A DNA stretch of 64,000 bases from Ephydatia muelleri (GCA_013339895.1 JABACO010000006.1:5039084-5103083); one strand, 5' to 3'; counted from the stretch's first letter, positions 36,691 to 47,665 are shown. Notes: generated by a model not told the origin, from the sequence alone. A program made the numbers and translations.

Positions 36691-36842
36691 CAAAATATTA
36701 ATATTAATATAAAAATGTACGTGCTGATACAAATTCCTCACAGTGTTTGCAATATCGATACAAATGCTTCCGATCCATTCTACACAGACGCGAAGATTTT
36801 TCAAAAATACGCGTACATCTAAACACGTCAGAAAATTCAGAC

Positions 36843-37870
36843 CAGGGTTGCCGAAGGCCAGCGGGCCTGTCAGGCCGGCCTGACAGGCCAGGGGCCTGGC
36901 CTGACCTGTCAGGCCAGGGGTCTAGCCTATCAGGCCGGACCACGCCCACCCTAAGCATCGTGCAATTTGTTAGGCGGGCTTCTGATTGAAAACTCAATTA
37001 TCAACTATTATTACTTTTATTGACGTCAAATGGTGCATATAAATCCTTGATTCCTAATTACATTTTTATATTTTGTCAACTGCAATCATATTCAGTATAC
37101 ACAAGTATTATAATATCTTATTACGGAGGATTTGATGCATCCAATAAATACGAAGTAGTGAAATGACTTTACACATTCACCAAATGCACGATGCATCTTT
37201 GCTGCATCTGTTGTGAGCGAAACAGAACTGGATTGCTTCAGCTTGTCCTTCAACTTGAACATCATATCCTCATACAACTCATCTATCATTGTGGGGACCT
37301 TTGTCCTGCCAGGCATCTTAAAGGAACCTCTTGAAATGCATGCAACAAATTCACTGAAAGTTAGACTGCCAGCAAGATCTGGGGGAAGTAAATTTTCGTA
37401 CCATGCATGTGCTCAGAGTTTCATGCCTTTGTCCTGCTCATTTTTTGTGAGAGGCGGGATTTGAGATGTACAATACTGCTCCAGCTGCGATTTCTTGGCT
37501 GTTAGAATTTTTGGAACAAACTACTGAGTCTTCTTTCTTTAATTGATCCTTGTGATTCCGTTCAATGTGCCTAAAAAGAGTAGAGTGTTCCCTGGCGAAC
37601 GGCTTGTGGCAATAGTCACACCAAGCTTTATCCGCGTAACTTTTCTCCTTCGATGTATGGACCTTGAAATGGGACCAGACAGCGGATGTGTTAGGGCTAC
37701 CAGGAGAATTGTCGATCGACATAGCGGAGGCTAAATCACGTTGCATGCGTATCAATTAATTGAACACCGAATAATTTATAATTGATTGGCCTGACAGGTC
37801 GGCCTATCAGGTCAGGCAGTCAGATCGGCCGGCCTCAGGCCAGACCCCAGGCTGGCCTACGGCAACCCTG
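36843..37870 (-). mobile_element. Internally deleted hAT element with perfect 8-bp TSD
   Basis: The ends are CAGGGTTGCCG and CGGCAACCCTG, flanked by identical ATTCAGAC at 36,835-36,842 and 37,871-37,878. The - strand frame at 37,755-37,438 starts MIRMQRDLASAMS and carries a BED-type zinc finger (WCDYCHKPFAREHSTLFRHI). Further on come WYENLLPPDLAGSLTFSEF and then ELYEDMMFKLKDKL ... SVSLTTDAAK at 37,316-37,092. The catalytic core after LTTD is missing, so this is a 1,028-bp deletion derivative needing a helper. The arms just inside the ends are full of palindromic CCTGACAGG/CAGGCC words. A TGA interrupts the frame near 37,420. Confidence 0.9.
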
Positions 37871-38057
37871 ATTCAGACCAATCAATTTCATTCCATACTT
37901 CACATTAACGGATACATAAAAAATACACAAGGCGGTAAAATCAGACCAATCATTTTTCTCTTCTGCATGCGCAAAAAAAGCGCGCGTCACATAATGCAGC
38001 TGTTGACAGCAGCTCATTCACTATCTGTTGCATTCATTTTTCAGTGAGTCAGTCAGT

Positions 38058-38971
38058 ATGTTCACGGCATCAGCTCGTACTCCCGTTCGATCACTCGGAA
38101 CGGGTGATGACGGCGAGCGTAGGGCTTCGTCACCTTTTCTGTCGTCGTCAAGATCTTTGTTGCGGCCTGCAGGTAAAAAAAAAAAATCATTCAAATTCAT
38201 TTCATGCATATGAGAACCATTTGCCGACGACAGGAAAGTGCCGCCGGCAGTACCGGTAATGTTAACGTCCAGATACTTGAGGCGATTAAATCGCTCCAAG
38301 AACAAGTGGCGGACTTACAGGCCAAGTCTACGCAACCAGCTGTCTCTTCCATCCAACAATGCGCAGTTTCTAAGAAAACACCAAAAGAACTGTTGATAAA
38401 GTTAATTGCACTATAGAAATTGAACCATTCATCACGCATGTAATTTCATAACGTGCTTTCTATATAGACATCTATTCACAGTGTTGTGAGGCATCTTCGA
38501 GAAAGACTGGATGCACCTATGCAATGGGACACAAGTTCAGGGTAAGCAATTTGCATTTGAAAATTCACGCAAAATTATGTATTTACATAACCTTGCATGT
38601 ATTGCACAGTTTTTCTTCGCCTGAAAATATGCGGGTGACATCGGAGATCACAACAGCCTGTGTCAACGAGAAGTATCCTGCTTCCGTTGTCCAAAGTAAG
38701 TCGCTATCCATGCAAGAGAGTATACGTTTATATATTCAAACAATGTTTTATAGAAGCCACCAAGAAATACTTCACAACTCTGAAGCGGCGCTCGCGTCTG
38801 CAAACAAACAACAAACTTCCAGACGCGAGAAAAAAACAACGAAGACTTCAGCGAAAGCACCACGTACGTTTATGACTATGCAGAATTTATCGCGATGCGT
38901 ATTTTATCATTAATCAATAATCATTTGGCATGCAGAAACGTAAAGTCGCTTTGTCGGGTTCAACTACTTAG
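38058..38971 (+). CDS. Small multi-exon gene, basic C-terminus, unknown function
   Basis: Four 3' exons fit together in frame: 38468-38541, 38610-38695, 38754-38863 and 38936-38971 (306 nt, ending in TAG). They encode SVVRHLRERLDAPMQWDTS, then a segment ending EKYPASVVQ, then KATKKYFTTLKRRSRL and a Lys/Arg-rich end closing KRKVALSGSTT. A probable upstream exon after 38,231 encodes a coiled-coil-like ILEAIKSLQEQVADLQAK. A possible first exon (ATG at 38,058, MFTASARTPVRSL) does not join it in phase, so the 5' end is unresolved. The basic C-terminus suggests nucleic-acid binding. It could be an accessory gene of a transposon. No family recognised. Confidence 0.5.
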
Positions 38972-39463
38972 TTATCGTGACCGTTGTACATGTAATGTAT
39001 GTAAATGTATTGATATTAATAATTTTTTTACTGAACAAAGTTATTATTAAACTATAGGCCTGGTGTAAAATAGACGTCATAATGTTGTGTATTTATAGAA
39101 CACCTTTGTATACCTTGTGTAAAGTTATTGCAAATGTTACATTCAACATCATCTTTGCGATGCGCAAACATGAGTAAAACCAGCCTTTACCATATTTACA
39201 CCGTCATGTAAACATCAGGTTTGTGTCGTCGTAAATACAAGTAAATATACGTAAACGTGACCTTTACATCATGTTTACGTAGTGTTTACTACATGCGCAA
39301 ACACATTTTTTTACGCAGTGATGTAACCTCCAATACGGCAATAAACTACAGTATCACACTGCACTCTAAAGAACAAAACAGGACATTTATAAAAACTCTT
39401 ACTCAAGTATGCATGCAGTTTTCTTACTTTAAAAAAGTAAGCATTGATCAATCTATATGATTA

Positions 39464-39758
39464 CAAGTAAATAAAAACATTCTCTAACGAGAAAGTTGGT
39501 GGGCATATAGGATTGACAATGTTGGTGTAAAAAGCACGGAAACAAGTGTGACAGAAATGTTACTGGAAAATTGAAATAGGCCTATATTTAGCCCATTTTC
39601 TCAGGCGTGCGCTGCCTAAATGTGACTGGGCTAAATATAGGCCTATTTCAATTTTCCAGTAACATTTCTGTCACACTTGTTTCCGTGCTTTTTACACCAA
39701 CATTGTCAATCCTATATGCCCACCAACTTTCTCGTTAGAGAATGTTTTTATTTACTTG
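39464..39758. repeat. Perfect palindrome: two 132-bp arms, 31-bp spacer
   Basis: The arms 39,464-39,595 and 39,627-39,758 are exact reverse complements as far as I can read, separated by 39,596-39,626. The outer words are CAAGTAAATAAAAACATTCT and its complement. No flanking target duplication is evident. A fold-back/MITE, a recent template-switch event or a cloning/assembly chimera could all give this. Confidence 0.93.
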
Positions 39759-39879
39759 TTTCATAAGTTTTTTTTCTCCGTGTCATATAAACGCTTTGTT
39801 TTTACAATACGACTTTAATAATGAAAAGTAATAAATTAACGAACACATAATTAATTAAAAATGGTACGTATAATTGTTT

Positions 39880-40383
39880 TTAATTATTTTGCCGCCTCCT
39901 CGGCCTCTTCCTCTTCTCCCCCCCCGCCTTGGGTATGGCCATGCGGGTGGCGGGGTCAGGAAAAAAGGCAGGGGCAGCATTTGGGGGAGCAGTGGCGGGG
40001 GCAGAACTGGTACTGGCGGTGGGAGGGGCGCTGCTGGTGGTGGTGGGACTAGCTCTGGGGGGGGGCAGTGCTGCTGCTGGCCATGGTGGTGGGGCTAGCG
40101 CTGGTGGGGGCAGCGGTGGGGCTAGCGCTGGCGGGGGCAGCACTGCTGCTGATGGTGGGGCTAGCGTTGGCGGGGGCAGCGCTGCTGCTGGTGGTGGGGC
40201 TAGCACTGGCGGGGGCAGCGCTGCTGCTGGTGGTGGGGCTAGCGTTGGCGGGGGCAGCGCTGCTGCTGGTGGTGAGGCTAGCGCTGGCGGGGGCAGAAGT
40301 TGTGATGAAGGAGGATGTATGTGCTTCCTCGACTCCTCTCCTTCAGAGTCATCAAAAAATTCTTTCCCGACTTCTTCAGCCAT
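39880..40383 (-). CDS. Pro/Ala-rich repeat protein with basic C-terminus (167 aa)
   Basis: ATG to stop without interruption. The N-terminus is acidic (EEVGKEFFDDSEGEE). The middle is a 13-residue tandem repeat of the LPPPTLAPPPAAA type, from a 39-bp minisatellite at about 40,080-40,290. The C-terminus is basic (GEKRKRPRRRQNN), resembling a nuclear localisation signal. A charged head and tail around a repeat suggest real coding capacity, but composition alone could produce a chance frame. It may belong to a mobile element in this repeat-rich stretch. No family recognised. Confidence 0.4.
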   Translation of the reverse strand: MAEEVGKEFFDDSEGEESRKHIHPPSSQLLPPPALASPPAAALPPPTLAPPPAAALPPPVLAPPPAAALPPPTLAPPSAAVLPPPALAPPLPPPALAPPPWPAAALPPPRASPTTTSSAPPTASTSSAPATAPPNAAPAFFPDPATRMAIPKAGGEKRKRPRRRQNN

Positions 40384-41300
40384 CTACGTGACAGAGTATT
40401 GAAACAACTTGTAAAAAATTTAGTATCTACCTTTGAATTTTTTTCAAGAGAGAAATGTGCTGTTCTACGGGTCGTTGGTTTATACCGGTATACATGCACA
40501 GCCACGTTTTCTAGCTGTGCTATAATTCTATTAGTCTAATCTTATCCGACCATTCACTGATTGGTCGCTTTTTCATGCATGCCATCACATACTGAGGGGG
40601 AGGGGTGGAGTGTGTGTGTGTAGGTGTGCTAAAATTCTATTGGTAGAATTTCATCCAATCACATGACCTGAGGTGCATGCAGGTGCAGTGGTGTTGAAAT
40701 TAGCACATCTGATATATTGTGCTGTTAACTATCTAGCTTCTGCCACTAGGCCTATCACCTATGGAAATTTATTTTTGTAAATGACAGCAGTTACTCAGGG
40801 AGTAACTATATGGGAGAAGATAGGGTTGCAGTACTTTTATTTTACCACACATTATGCCTTATACATGTATCAAAACATTTCACCAATCGCGCATTACATG
40901 AATTATTTCATTTCATGCAACTCAATTTTGGGTAACACTTCTGTACACACGTGTAGTGGACCTTTAAAACAACAAAGATTGACCCTTTACATGTACATGG
41001 GGGAACTTTTACTTGTGGGAAGCCTTACTGTACATCTGATAACAATTAAACACAGCTGCAGCAAGGGGTGGATGCGCATGACTGACTTGTACTATACACA
41101 CGTGTGTAGTCCTTTCTTTCAACATCAGATAACTAATGTACAATGTAACAGACACAGATGCATGCACAAATAACCTTTTGTACAAACATTGACCTTTACC
41201 AAGGGAACTGGGAAGCCTTACTGTACATATGATAATATGCATGCAAGCGTACAAGAAATGTGTTAATGTGTGCATGACAGGAAGCCATGAGCAACTTACA
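40384..41300. other. Intergenic with two local direct duplications
   Basis: Words around GTGCTATAATTCTATT near 40,515 recur as GTGCTAAAATTCTATT near 40,627. A segment with GGGAAGCCTTACTGTACAT near 41,018 recurs near 41,210. No gene recognised. Confidence 0.5.
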
Positions 41301-41322
41301 TTAGCACGTAAGAAAGCAGCCC

Positions 41323-42030
41323 TTAGACTTTAAATGCTACATACAGCATGCTATTTATAACATACCTTTGGGTGGTAGTGGTAGTTCTACGACCCTTCCA
41401 ATACCGACTCCTTCTAGCTGCCTTAATGGTAGCTGAATTGCCCCTGTATATCCGCCTTTTAGCAGCACGGTTCTCCTCGACGCCCTCTTGATATCGCTGC
41501 CTTTTAGCAGCACCGTTCTCCTCGACGCCCTCTTGATATCGCTGCCTTTTAGCAGCACGGTTCTCCTCGACGCCCTCTTGATATCGCTGCCTTTTAGCAG
41601 CACGGTTCTCCTCGACGCCCTCTTGATATCGCTGCCTTTTAGCAGCACGGTTCTCCTCGACGCCCTCTTGATATCGCTGCCTTTTAGCAGTACGCTTGGA
41701 TACAGCATTTGCGTTGTAGGTGTCGCGTACAGAGGCCTTCTTCTTTTCAGGGTCGGCCTTGTAGGTGTCGCGTACAGAGGCCTTCTTCTTTTCTGGGTCG
41801 GCCTTGTAGGTGTCGCGTACAGAGGCCTTCTTCTTTTCTGGGTCGGCCTTGTAGGTGTCGCGTACAGAGGCCTTCTTCTTTTCAGGGTCGGCCTTGTAGC
41901 GCGCTCGGGCTTTAGCCTTGTTCTCTTGTGATAAAATATCTTCTCGTTTTTGGAGGTATTCCGCTCGTTGCTTAGATCTCTTCTTTTGATTACGCGAAGG
42001 CATTTTTAGAAAAACAACTTCACTAGCCAA
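41323..42030 (-). CDS. Lys/Arg-rich 15-residue repeat protein (235 aa)
   Basis: An open frame with MPSRNQKKRSKQRAEYLQ near its start; this ATG at 42,001 is an alternative to 42,030. It is followed by four copies of KADPEKKKASVRDTY and five of RAAKRQRYQEGVEEN. Both units are 15 residues (45 bp). Highly charged, probably helical and nucleic-acid binding. Similar xxYKxDPEKKKA repeats occur in proteins of mobile elements in sponges and cnidarians (from memory). It starts only 16-45 bp from the CACAACG terminus at 42,046, reading away from it. It may be the first exon of an element whose other genes are displaced. Confidence 0.55.
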   Translation of the reverse strand: MASEVVFLKMPSRNQKKRSKQRAEYLQKREDILSQENKAKARARYKADPEKKKASVRDTYKADPEKKKASVRDTYKADPEKKKASVRDTYKADPEKKKASVRDTYNANAVSKRTAKRQRYQEGVEENRAAKRQRYQEGVEENRAAKRQRYQEGVEENRAAKRQRYQEGVEENGAAKRQRYQEGVEENRAAKRRIYRGNSATIKAARRSRYWKGRRTTTTTQRYVINSMLYVAFKV

Positions 42031-42045
42031 AGTAAGTAACGACTA

Positions 42046-44632
42046 CACAACGAAATTTTTTTTTCCGAATCAGGACCGTATACAATCCGCAACGAACTGT
42101 TTACAGGCTTCTTACAGACATTTTTACACTCCCTGATACACCCCCGAATGGCAAAAGGTCCGATTTGGTCTGTAGGTTACAATCCGAATCAAACCGTATA
42201 CGGACCTGACGCAGTCTGTACTACAGAGCGTAAACATGTTGTAAAGCCCTTATATGGATCCTGTTCTAAATGTACGTACTATGTTTATAAAATGTTTTCA
42301 AATTCGGTATACAATGCAGTACACATTATAACAAAACGTTGTCACTGTCCAGTCATGTAACCATTTGTTCTCTTTCAATGTTCTGAACAAATCCAGCATT
42401 GGCAGCTGGAACCACATCTGTGAACCATTGAAACTCGTCTAACAACAGAAAATATTGTCCTTGACAAGTTGTAGAGTGGACAGTCAAAAAGATGTAATAG
42501 TGGCCGTCCATCTGGTAGCACCATGAGCTCAAAACCTTGTACAAGACATGAGGTGTGTCCAGTCTCGGACTTAATGATGCTTAGGAGCTGTCCATATTTC
42601 AACTATTGGTTAAGACTAAAGATGAGATGTTATGTGATGGATATTAAATAGCATACCTCACAGAAAGGTGGTTGCAGTTTTATGTAGTCCCCAGTATGAA
42701 CCGACAACAGCTTTGAACTGCTGCACCTTGCCATCCAAAAGGCTGCTGAGGTGTAGATTCACATGAAATGGTGGATCCATGTGCAGAAGCTGCTCAATCG
42801 TTGATTCAACTCCAAGTTCAGTTATGTTTACTGTCACGAACAGGAACTGGTCGCAAACACCTGATGGCTTTAAAACACACAGGATGTTAATGTGCATTGG
42901 GAATATATGTTAACCCCTACCATTCTTGCTGTTGCTGCAGTGTATATGGCCTTGTGGGCATTCAATTTCTTACTAGGAGTTGAATTAAGAAACCACTGGA
43001 CTTCGTTGGAATTTAGTAAAGGTCATGTAGACCTTTATCACAACTGCAATAGATACACTGTTACATCACACAAGCATAAGTTAAATATGTACAAACCTTT
43101 CCATCTGGGCGTTGTAACAACTGCCTTCACAAAGTGGAGGTGCTCAATCGCAGAGAAATGAGCAGCGATGTCTCTGCTAGAAGCCTGCTTATATTCTGAA
43201 TCCGCACATAAGAGTTGAAGGATTCAGGCCTAATAGGGAATTCGAAATTTTATACACTGAGGTGCTTTATGTGTACAACACCGAACCTCTCAGTGCAGAA
43301 GCTAGATGATGGTCTGAAGTCTTGCATGGACTGAACTAGATGTAATATGTAGTGGACCTTTTGCTTTCGCAGCATCTCAGACATGAAGTCTCTAACAGAG
43401 TGAACAAAATCTGTGGTTCCATGCTTCAGCCTTGGACAACTCGAAGAAATCACAGTATGCGATTTGAAAAACCTGAATATTAGAAGTAATTATAAAGTGA
43501 TTAACATGTACGATAGCGTACCTTCGCAAGAACTTGTAACTCTCCCTCTGAAAGGAATGGGTACAGGATAAATACAGCCATCCTAGCTGGGCGGGAGGGG
43601 TGCCCCGCACCCTCTCCGGGGCGGCTTCGCCTCACACGCTGCCATACACTCACCTGTGCCTCCCACCGCTACCAATTCCTGGATCCGCCCACCCTCTCCG
43701 GGGCGGCTTCGCCTCACACGCTGCCATACACTCACCTGTGCCTCCCACCGCTACCAATTCCTGGATCCGCCACTGACTAGTAACCCACCACTTCAGAGCA
43801 GCGATTCGCTTCGTGCTGGTTTTGCCCCGTTGATACATGGGAGAGACTTTCGACGAACAACTCTGGAACAACTAATGCTTGATAGATTCAAAATGGCGGT
43901 CTAGGTTACGCTTGCATAAGTCACAGTAGAACTCTAAACGAAAAGAAAAAGACACACTGTATAATATCAATACATACATACCAAACAAAAATAAACAAAC
44001 CGCCACGGTTGCAGGACTTTGGCCAGCCACAAACTCGAGGTCAGCCATTGTTTCACAAATTTTGATTCGTTTGCCCGTTCATTTATTTACGGGATTCAAT
44101 AATAGTTATGAATAATGATTTCCTCGTGGTCATTTTCTATACAAATTCATTGGCGGGATACAGATACCACACTACAGATTGTATGCATGTGTGCTGTGTG
44201 TAGATGTTTGCCTTGTGTGTGTTGCGTGACTTCGCGCAGAAACAGTTACAGTAAGGTCGTTCGAACGCATATTTGCCTCCTCGCGGTCTCTCTCGTAGCT
44301 GCTGCCTCCTATGTATATGCGATGAGCATAGTGGAAATAATATCGTGAGGCTGCTGCACTTACAAATATGATCTCCTTTCGGATTTTTGACTTGGCAGTC
44401 GGCAGTTAGAACTGGTACAGACTGTAAACACCTCGTAACAGAGCAGTAATCGTATTCGTTACGGTATGTTATCGGTTTGTAGCATATTGTAATTACAAGC
44501 TGTTCCTATTTGGCATTTCGAGTCCGTTTCATACTGTAAATTATTACGGTCCTGAATCAATCCCGAAATCGGCCGTGACTCGGAATGTAAAAGTCTAACG
44601 GTTCCGTATCAGGGTGAATTTTTTTCGTTGTG
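42046..44632 (-). mobile_element. 2.6-kb DNA transposon with CACAACGAAA ends, degraded
   Basis: The left end CACAACGAAATTTTTTTTTC and right end GAATTTTTTTCGTTGTG form an imperfect terminal inverted repeat, with TA on both outer sides (42,044-42,045; 44,633-44,634). Subterminal motifs related to CCGTATAC, CAGTCTGTAC and CCTGAATCA recur near both ends. The - strand frames at 43,610-42,353 carry KVHYILHLVQSMQDFRPSSS followed by FCTERF, recalling CACTA-like transposase proteins. The frame is broken repeatedly. Family assignment is tentative. The resident sequence also includes a nested MITE at about 43,585-43,776. Confidence 0.55.
43608..43776 (-). mobile_element. GGCGGATCCAGGAATT-type MITE with 82-bp tandem duplication
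   Basis: On the - strand the element begins CAGTGGCGGATCCAGGAATT at 43,776. The 82-bp segment 43,608-43,689 is repeated exactly as 43,690-43,771. Related elements are seen at 45,530-45,690 and 49,363-49,450, so this is a multi-copy family in the window. Confidence 0.75.
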
Positions 44633-45529
44633 TAAACTGCGATAGGAACACCAAATAAATTTAGTGCCTGTTGGAGTATTTATACTCCCTAAAATTATAC
44701 ATTTTATTAAGAACTTGCTAGAACTTGCTAGATGGCCATAGAACTTGCAACCAAATAAGGTATTTCTCGCTGTAGTTTCTTTCTAGATGTGATATGTGTC
44801 CAAATGACATGCTAGGATAACGTGCCGGTAAATTCTGAAGAGATTGGTACTATTGTCGTTCTTTAAAACCGTTCGTAGCTCGAGTTATACCTTCCTAAGG
44901 AAGAAGAAGAAGACGACGACGACGAACAATTTTTTTGGGAATGGGCACGAGAAGCAGGTTCTTTGTTTGTCTGGAAGCGCATAGTTTAATGACATGAAAC
45001 TAGCATGAAAACGTAGATCTTGGTGTTGTCGTTCGATTGCTGCAACGAGATAAGTGATCCGTTTCTCCGTTGTCCCTCCCGACGCGATTTAAAATTTTTA
45101 ATGACATTCATCATTCCTCAATCAATCCTATATTGAACCTGCTGACGCAGGTTCAGATATAAAACATGAAAATGATCCTACGAGAGATCGAGGCACCGTA
45201 TACATGTAAATGGTCATGGAGAGCGCTTGCTAGATATCGCCGAAGTATAGCTACATGTAGTTAATCAATGAGAAGGATCAAAACATATGCAACATCTTTT
45301 GGCTTTGATTTCCATGCATGCGTGCACTATAAATTAAAGAAAGAGTACCTGTGGATGAAATCTGCATGCGAGCACATCCCAGAAAACTGTTTCAAGCATC
45401 CGATTGTAGTACATATAATTCTTATAATCGTACATGTAAATTTATTTGATTCATGAAAAATATATACTATTTCCGATTTTGCACGCAGTTTCATGTAGTG
45501 TTTTGAGCATGATATAATAAAAAAGCGTT

Positions 45530-45690
45530 GGCGTCTGGGGCGGAGCCCCAGACCCCGCTGGGGGAGCTTACGGAGCTCCCCCAGGCCCCCTAGCTGGGCG
45601 GGCGGGGTTCCCCCTCCCGCCCCTCTTTAATTAATTAACAACCCCCCCCTTTTCTGAAATCCTGGATCCGCCCCTGGCTTCCCATACAGA
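45530..45690 (-). mobile_element. GGCGGATCCAGGATTT-type MITE, copy 2
   Basis: On the - strand it starts CCAGGGGCGGATCCAGGATT and contains GC-rich palindromes (CTGGGGCTCCGCCCCAG; GGGGGAGCTCCGTAAGCTCC). It shares its start and the CCTAGCTGGGCGGG word with the copy at 43.6-43.8 kb. Confidence 0.65.
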
Positions 45691-47099
45691 GCCACAAGTA
45701 TTCTCGTTCCCAGACTAATTTACGTACACATGTAAGCATAGCTACACCCACGCCTCCAATTAACTGTGTCACGCGATGTCAATAAAAACCCAACCGTTAT
45801 GTCTTCGTGCCAGACGTATATCCTGCGGAGTACAACTAAGATCCGAAACGTGTCCAAAGAAGGTCAAGATTTATTTCTATGATAGGCCGCAAAAATGCGG
45901 AGGCAACACAGACACGTGTGTGCGGCAGGTGGATTACACAGAGACTTATTTATACAGCGAACGAGTGGTCTTTTCCCCCTTCTAACGGTCTTGGCGCCAG
46001 TCCCAAGGCGCCTTCCTCCATCCCAATATGTCCACCCCAAAAACATTTTTTTTAAATCCAGTTTTCAGTGGAACAAAGTGGAGTAGGGACGCCCATAGCT
46101 TACTCCAGGCAGCGTATCAGCTTGAATCTGCTGAATTTGCACTGTTACCTATACTTGTGTTGACAATCTAAATTTGCTGAAGCCGCTTAAAGGCAAATGC
46201 ACACACCTCCATAATCACTCCTGTCACCAAAATCCCTCCCCCCCTTCTCTCTAATTATATAAAGCTGTTGCCACTCAAATGTCGTGTAAAGTGCAGGCTT
46301 GTGTAGGATTGATTACACACAAGCCTTACCTGGTGACTTTGGAATGTGCTGTCCCACACAACTGACACTTAAAGCTATCCATATACAAATTCAAACCAGT
46401 GCAACACACATACTTTTGGAATAACCTTTTGATATTGGCATGGAAGTACAAGAAAACCAATCTTACATTGCTTAAGTGCATAAAATCATGCATCTGTACA
46501 TAACTTGCTCAAGTGATGACCACGATCCTTTGTGCATTAACAAGCCCAAACCTTTAATGCTAACAAGAAACAAGGTACAGGTAGTTTACTACATGATATA
46601 TACACAACAATAATCTACGTATAATGCAATGGCCACAACTCAACATTGCAGTACAGTTCAAAATAACACCACCATGATACAAATGATGACTATGCACAAG
46701 AAGGTTGAATTCAGTGCACCTGGTAAGACAGAAAGATAAATTTATACCGCACACAATAGACACACATATGCATATGTAAGAACAAAATTAGATACATGTA
46801 TGTCCCAAGAAAATGCACAGCTCTGGATGGCACAGTTTAATGAGTCATTTCCAAACATACTGCCCCAACCTTGTATTATTATCAATAGTCTTAGCAGTCT
46901 TTGCATGCCACATTTCATTAAGTACACTATACATGAGCAACATACGACAGAAATCAACACATGTAGCCCATGATGCATTCAGACAACCCCTTTTCCCCCA
47001 GCTAATTCAAATGCTATACCAGCCAACGCTATCCAAATAACATGTTAGTGCAACGACTCATTGCTTAAGTTGGAGGCATACCATCCATTATTAATTTAA

Positions 47100-47100
<1 letters not shown>

Positions 47101-47131
<31 letters not shown>
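47101..47131 (+). repeat. Poly-G run of 31 bp
   Basis: Uninterrupted G run, one of several long G/C homopolymers in the window. Confidence 0.9.
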
Positions 47132-47132
<1 letters not shown>

Positions 47133-47289
47133 GGGTACAAGAAAAATTATAAGGAAATCTGTCATTCTTTGCTACTACTTTGCCATTCAACTCTTACTTG
47201 TTTGCCTTCAGTTTCCCTATAATGAATTGACAGATGACTAAGATAATTATCTTGGACCAAATCTACTTTCTATCAGCCCTGTATCTTAT

Positions 47290-47665
47290 TTCATTGTTCT
47301 CGTATACTTAAATATATTTTATTTCTTATTAAGGACCAATGTCCTTAAACAAGGACATTTGGAGATAAATCAATACAGAACAAGTCCTTTTTGCATTAAA
47401 AAGCATAACTTACTTGCACCACTTTTGGTTGGGGTAGGTGAGGGTGAAGCTAAGAATGGAAATAGTATTTTGTAAATACAAAATGTGCCAAAATTTATTT
47501 CATTGTTCTCATATATTTTTCTTATTAAGGACCAATATCTTTAAATAAGGAAGTTTGGAAATAAACCAATACGGAACAAGTCCTTATCTTTGCATTAAAA
47601 AGCATAACTTACTTGTAGGTGAGGGTGAAGCTAAGAATAGGAATAGTATTATGTAAATATAAAAT
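47290..47665. repeat. Tandem duplication of about 180 bp carrying a stalk exon
   Basis: The ordered words AAGGACCAAT, GGAAGTTTGGA/GGACATTTGGA, CGGAACAAGTCCTT/CAGAACAAGTCCTT, AAAAAGCATAACTTACTTG, GGTGAGGGTGAAGCTAAGAAT and AAAATGTGCCAAAATT occur twice in the same order. Each copy contains one small Pro/Ser exon of receptor C. Confidence 0.8.

Larger units (their letters stand above)
44635..47400. other. Long stretch without a firm gene, downstream of receptor C
   Basis: It may hold the TM and tail exons of receptor C, but none could be identified. A (GAC)n run lies near 44,915-44,930, a MITE at 45,530-45,690 and a G31 run at 47,101-47,131. Open frames here lack known domains. Confidence 0.4.

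Noticed and set aside
46560-46978. Transmembrane exon for receptor C in the hydrophobic - strand frames
   Set aside because: The hydrophobic stretches are Cys-rich and irregular, lack bordering phase-1 splice sites and have no basic stop-transfer.
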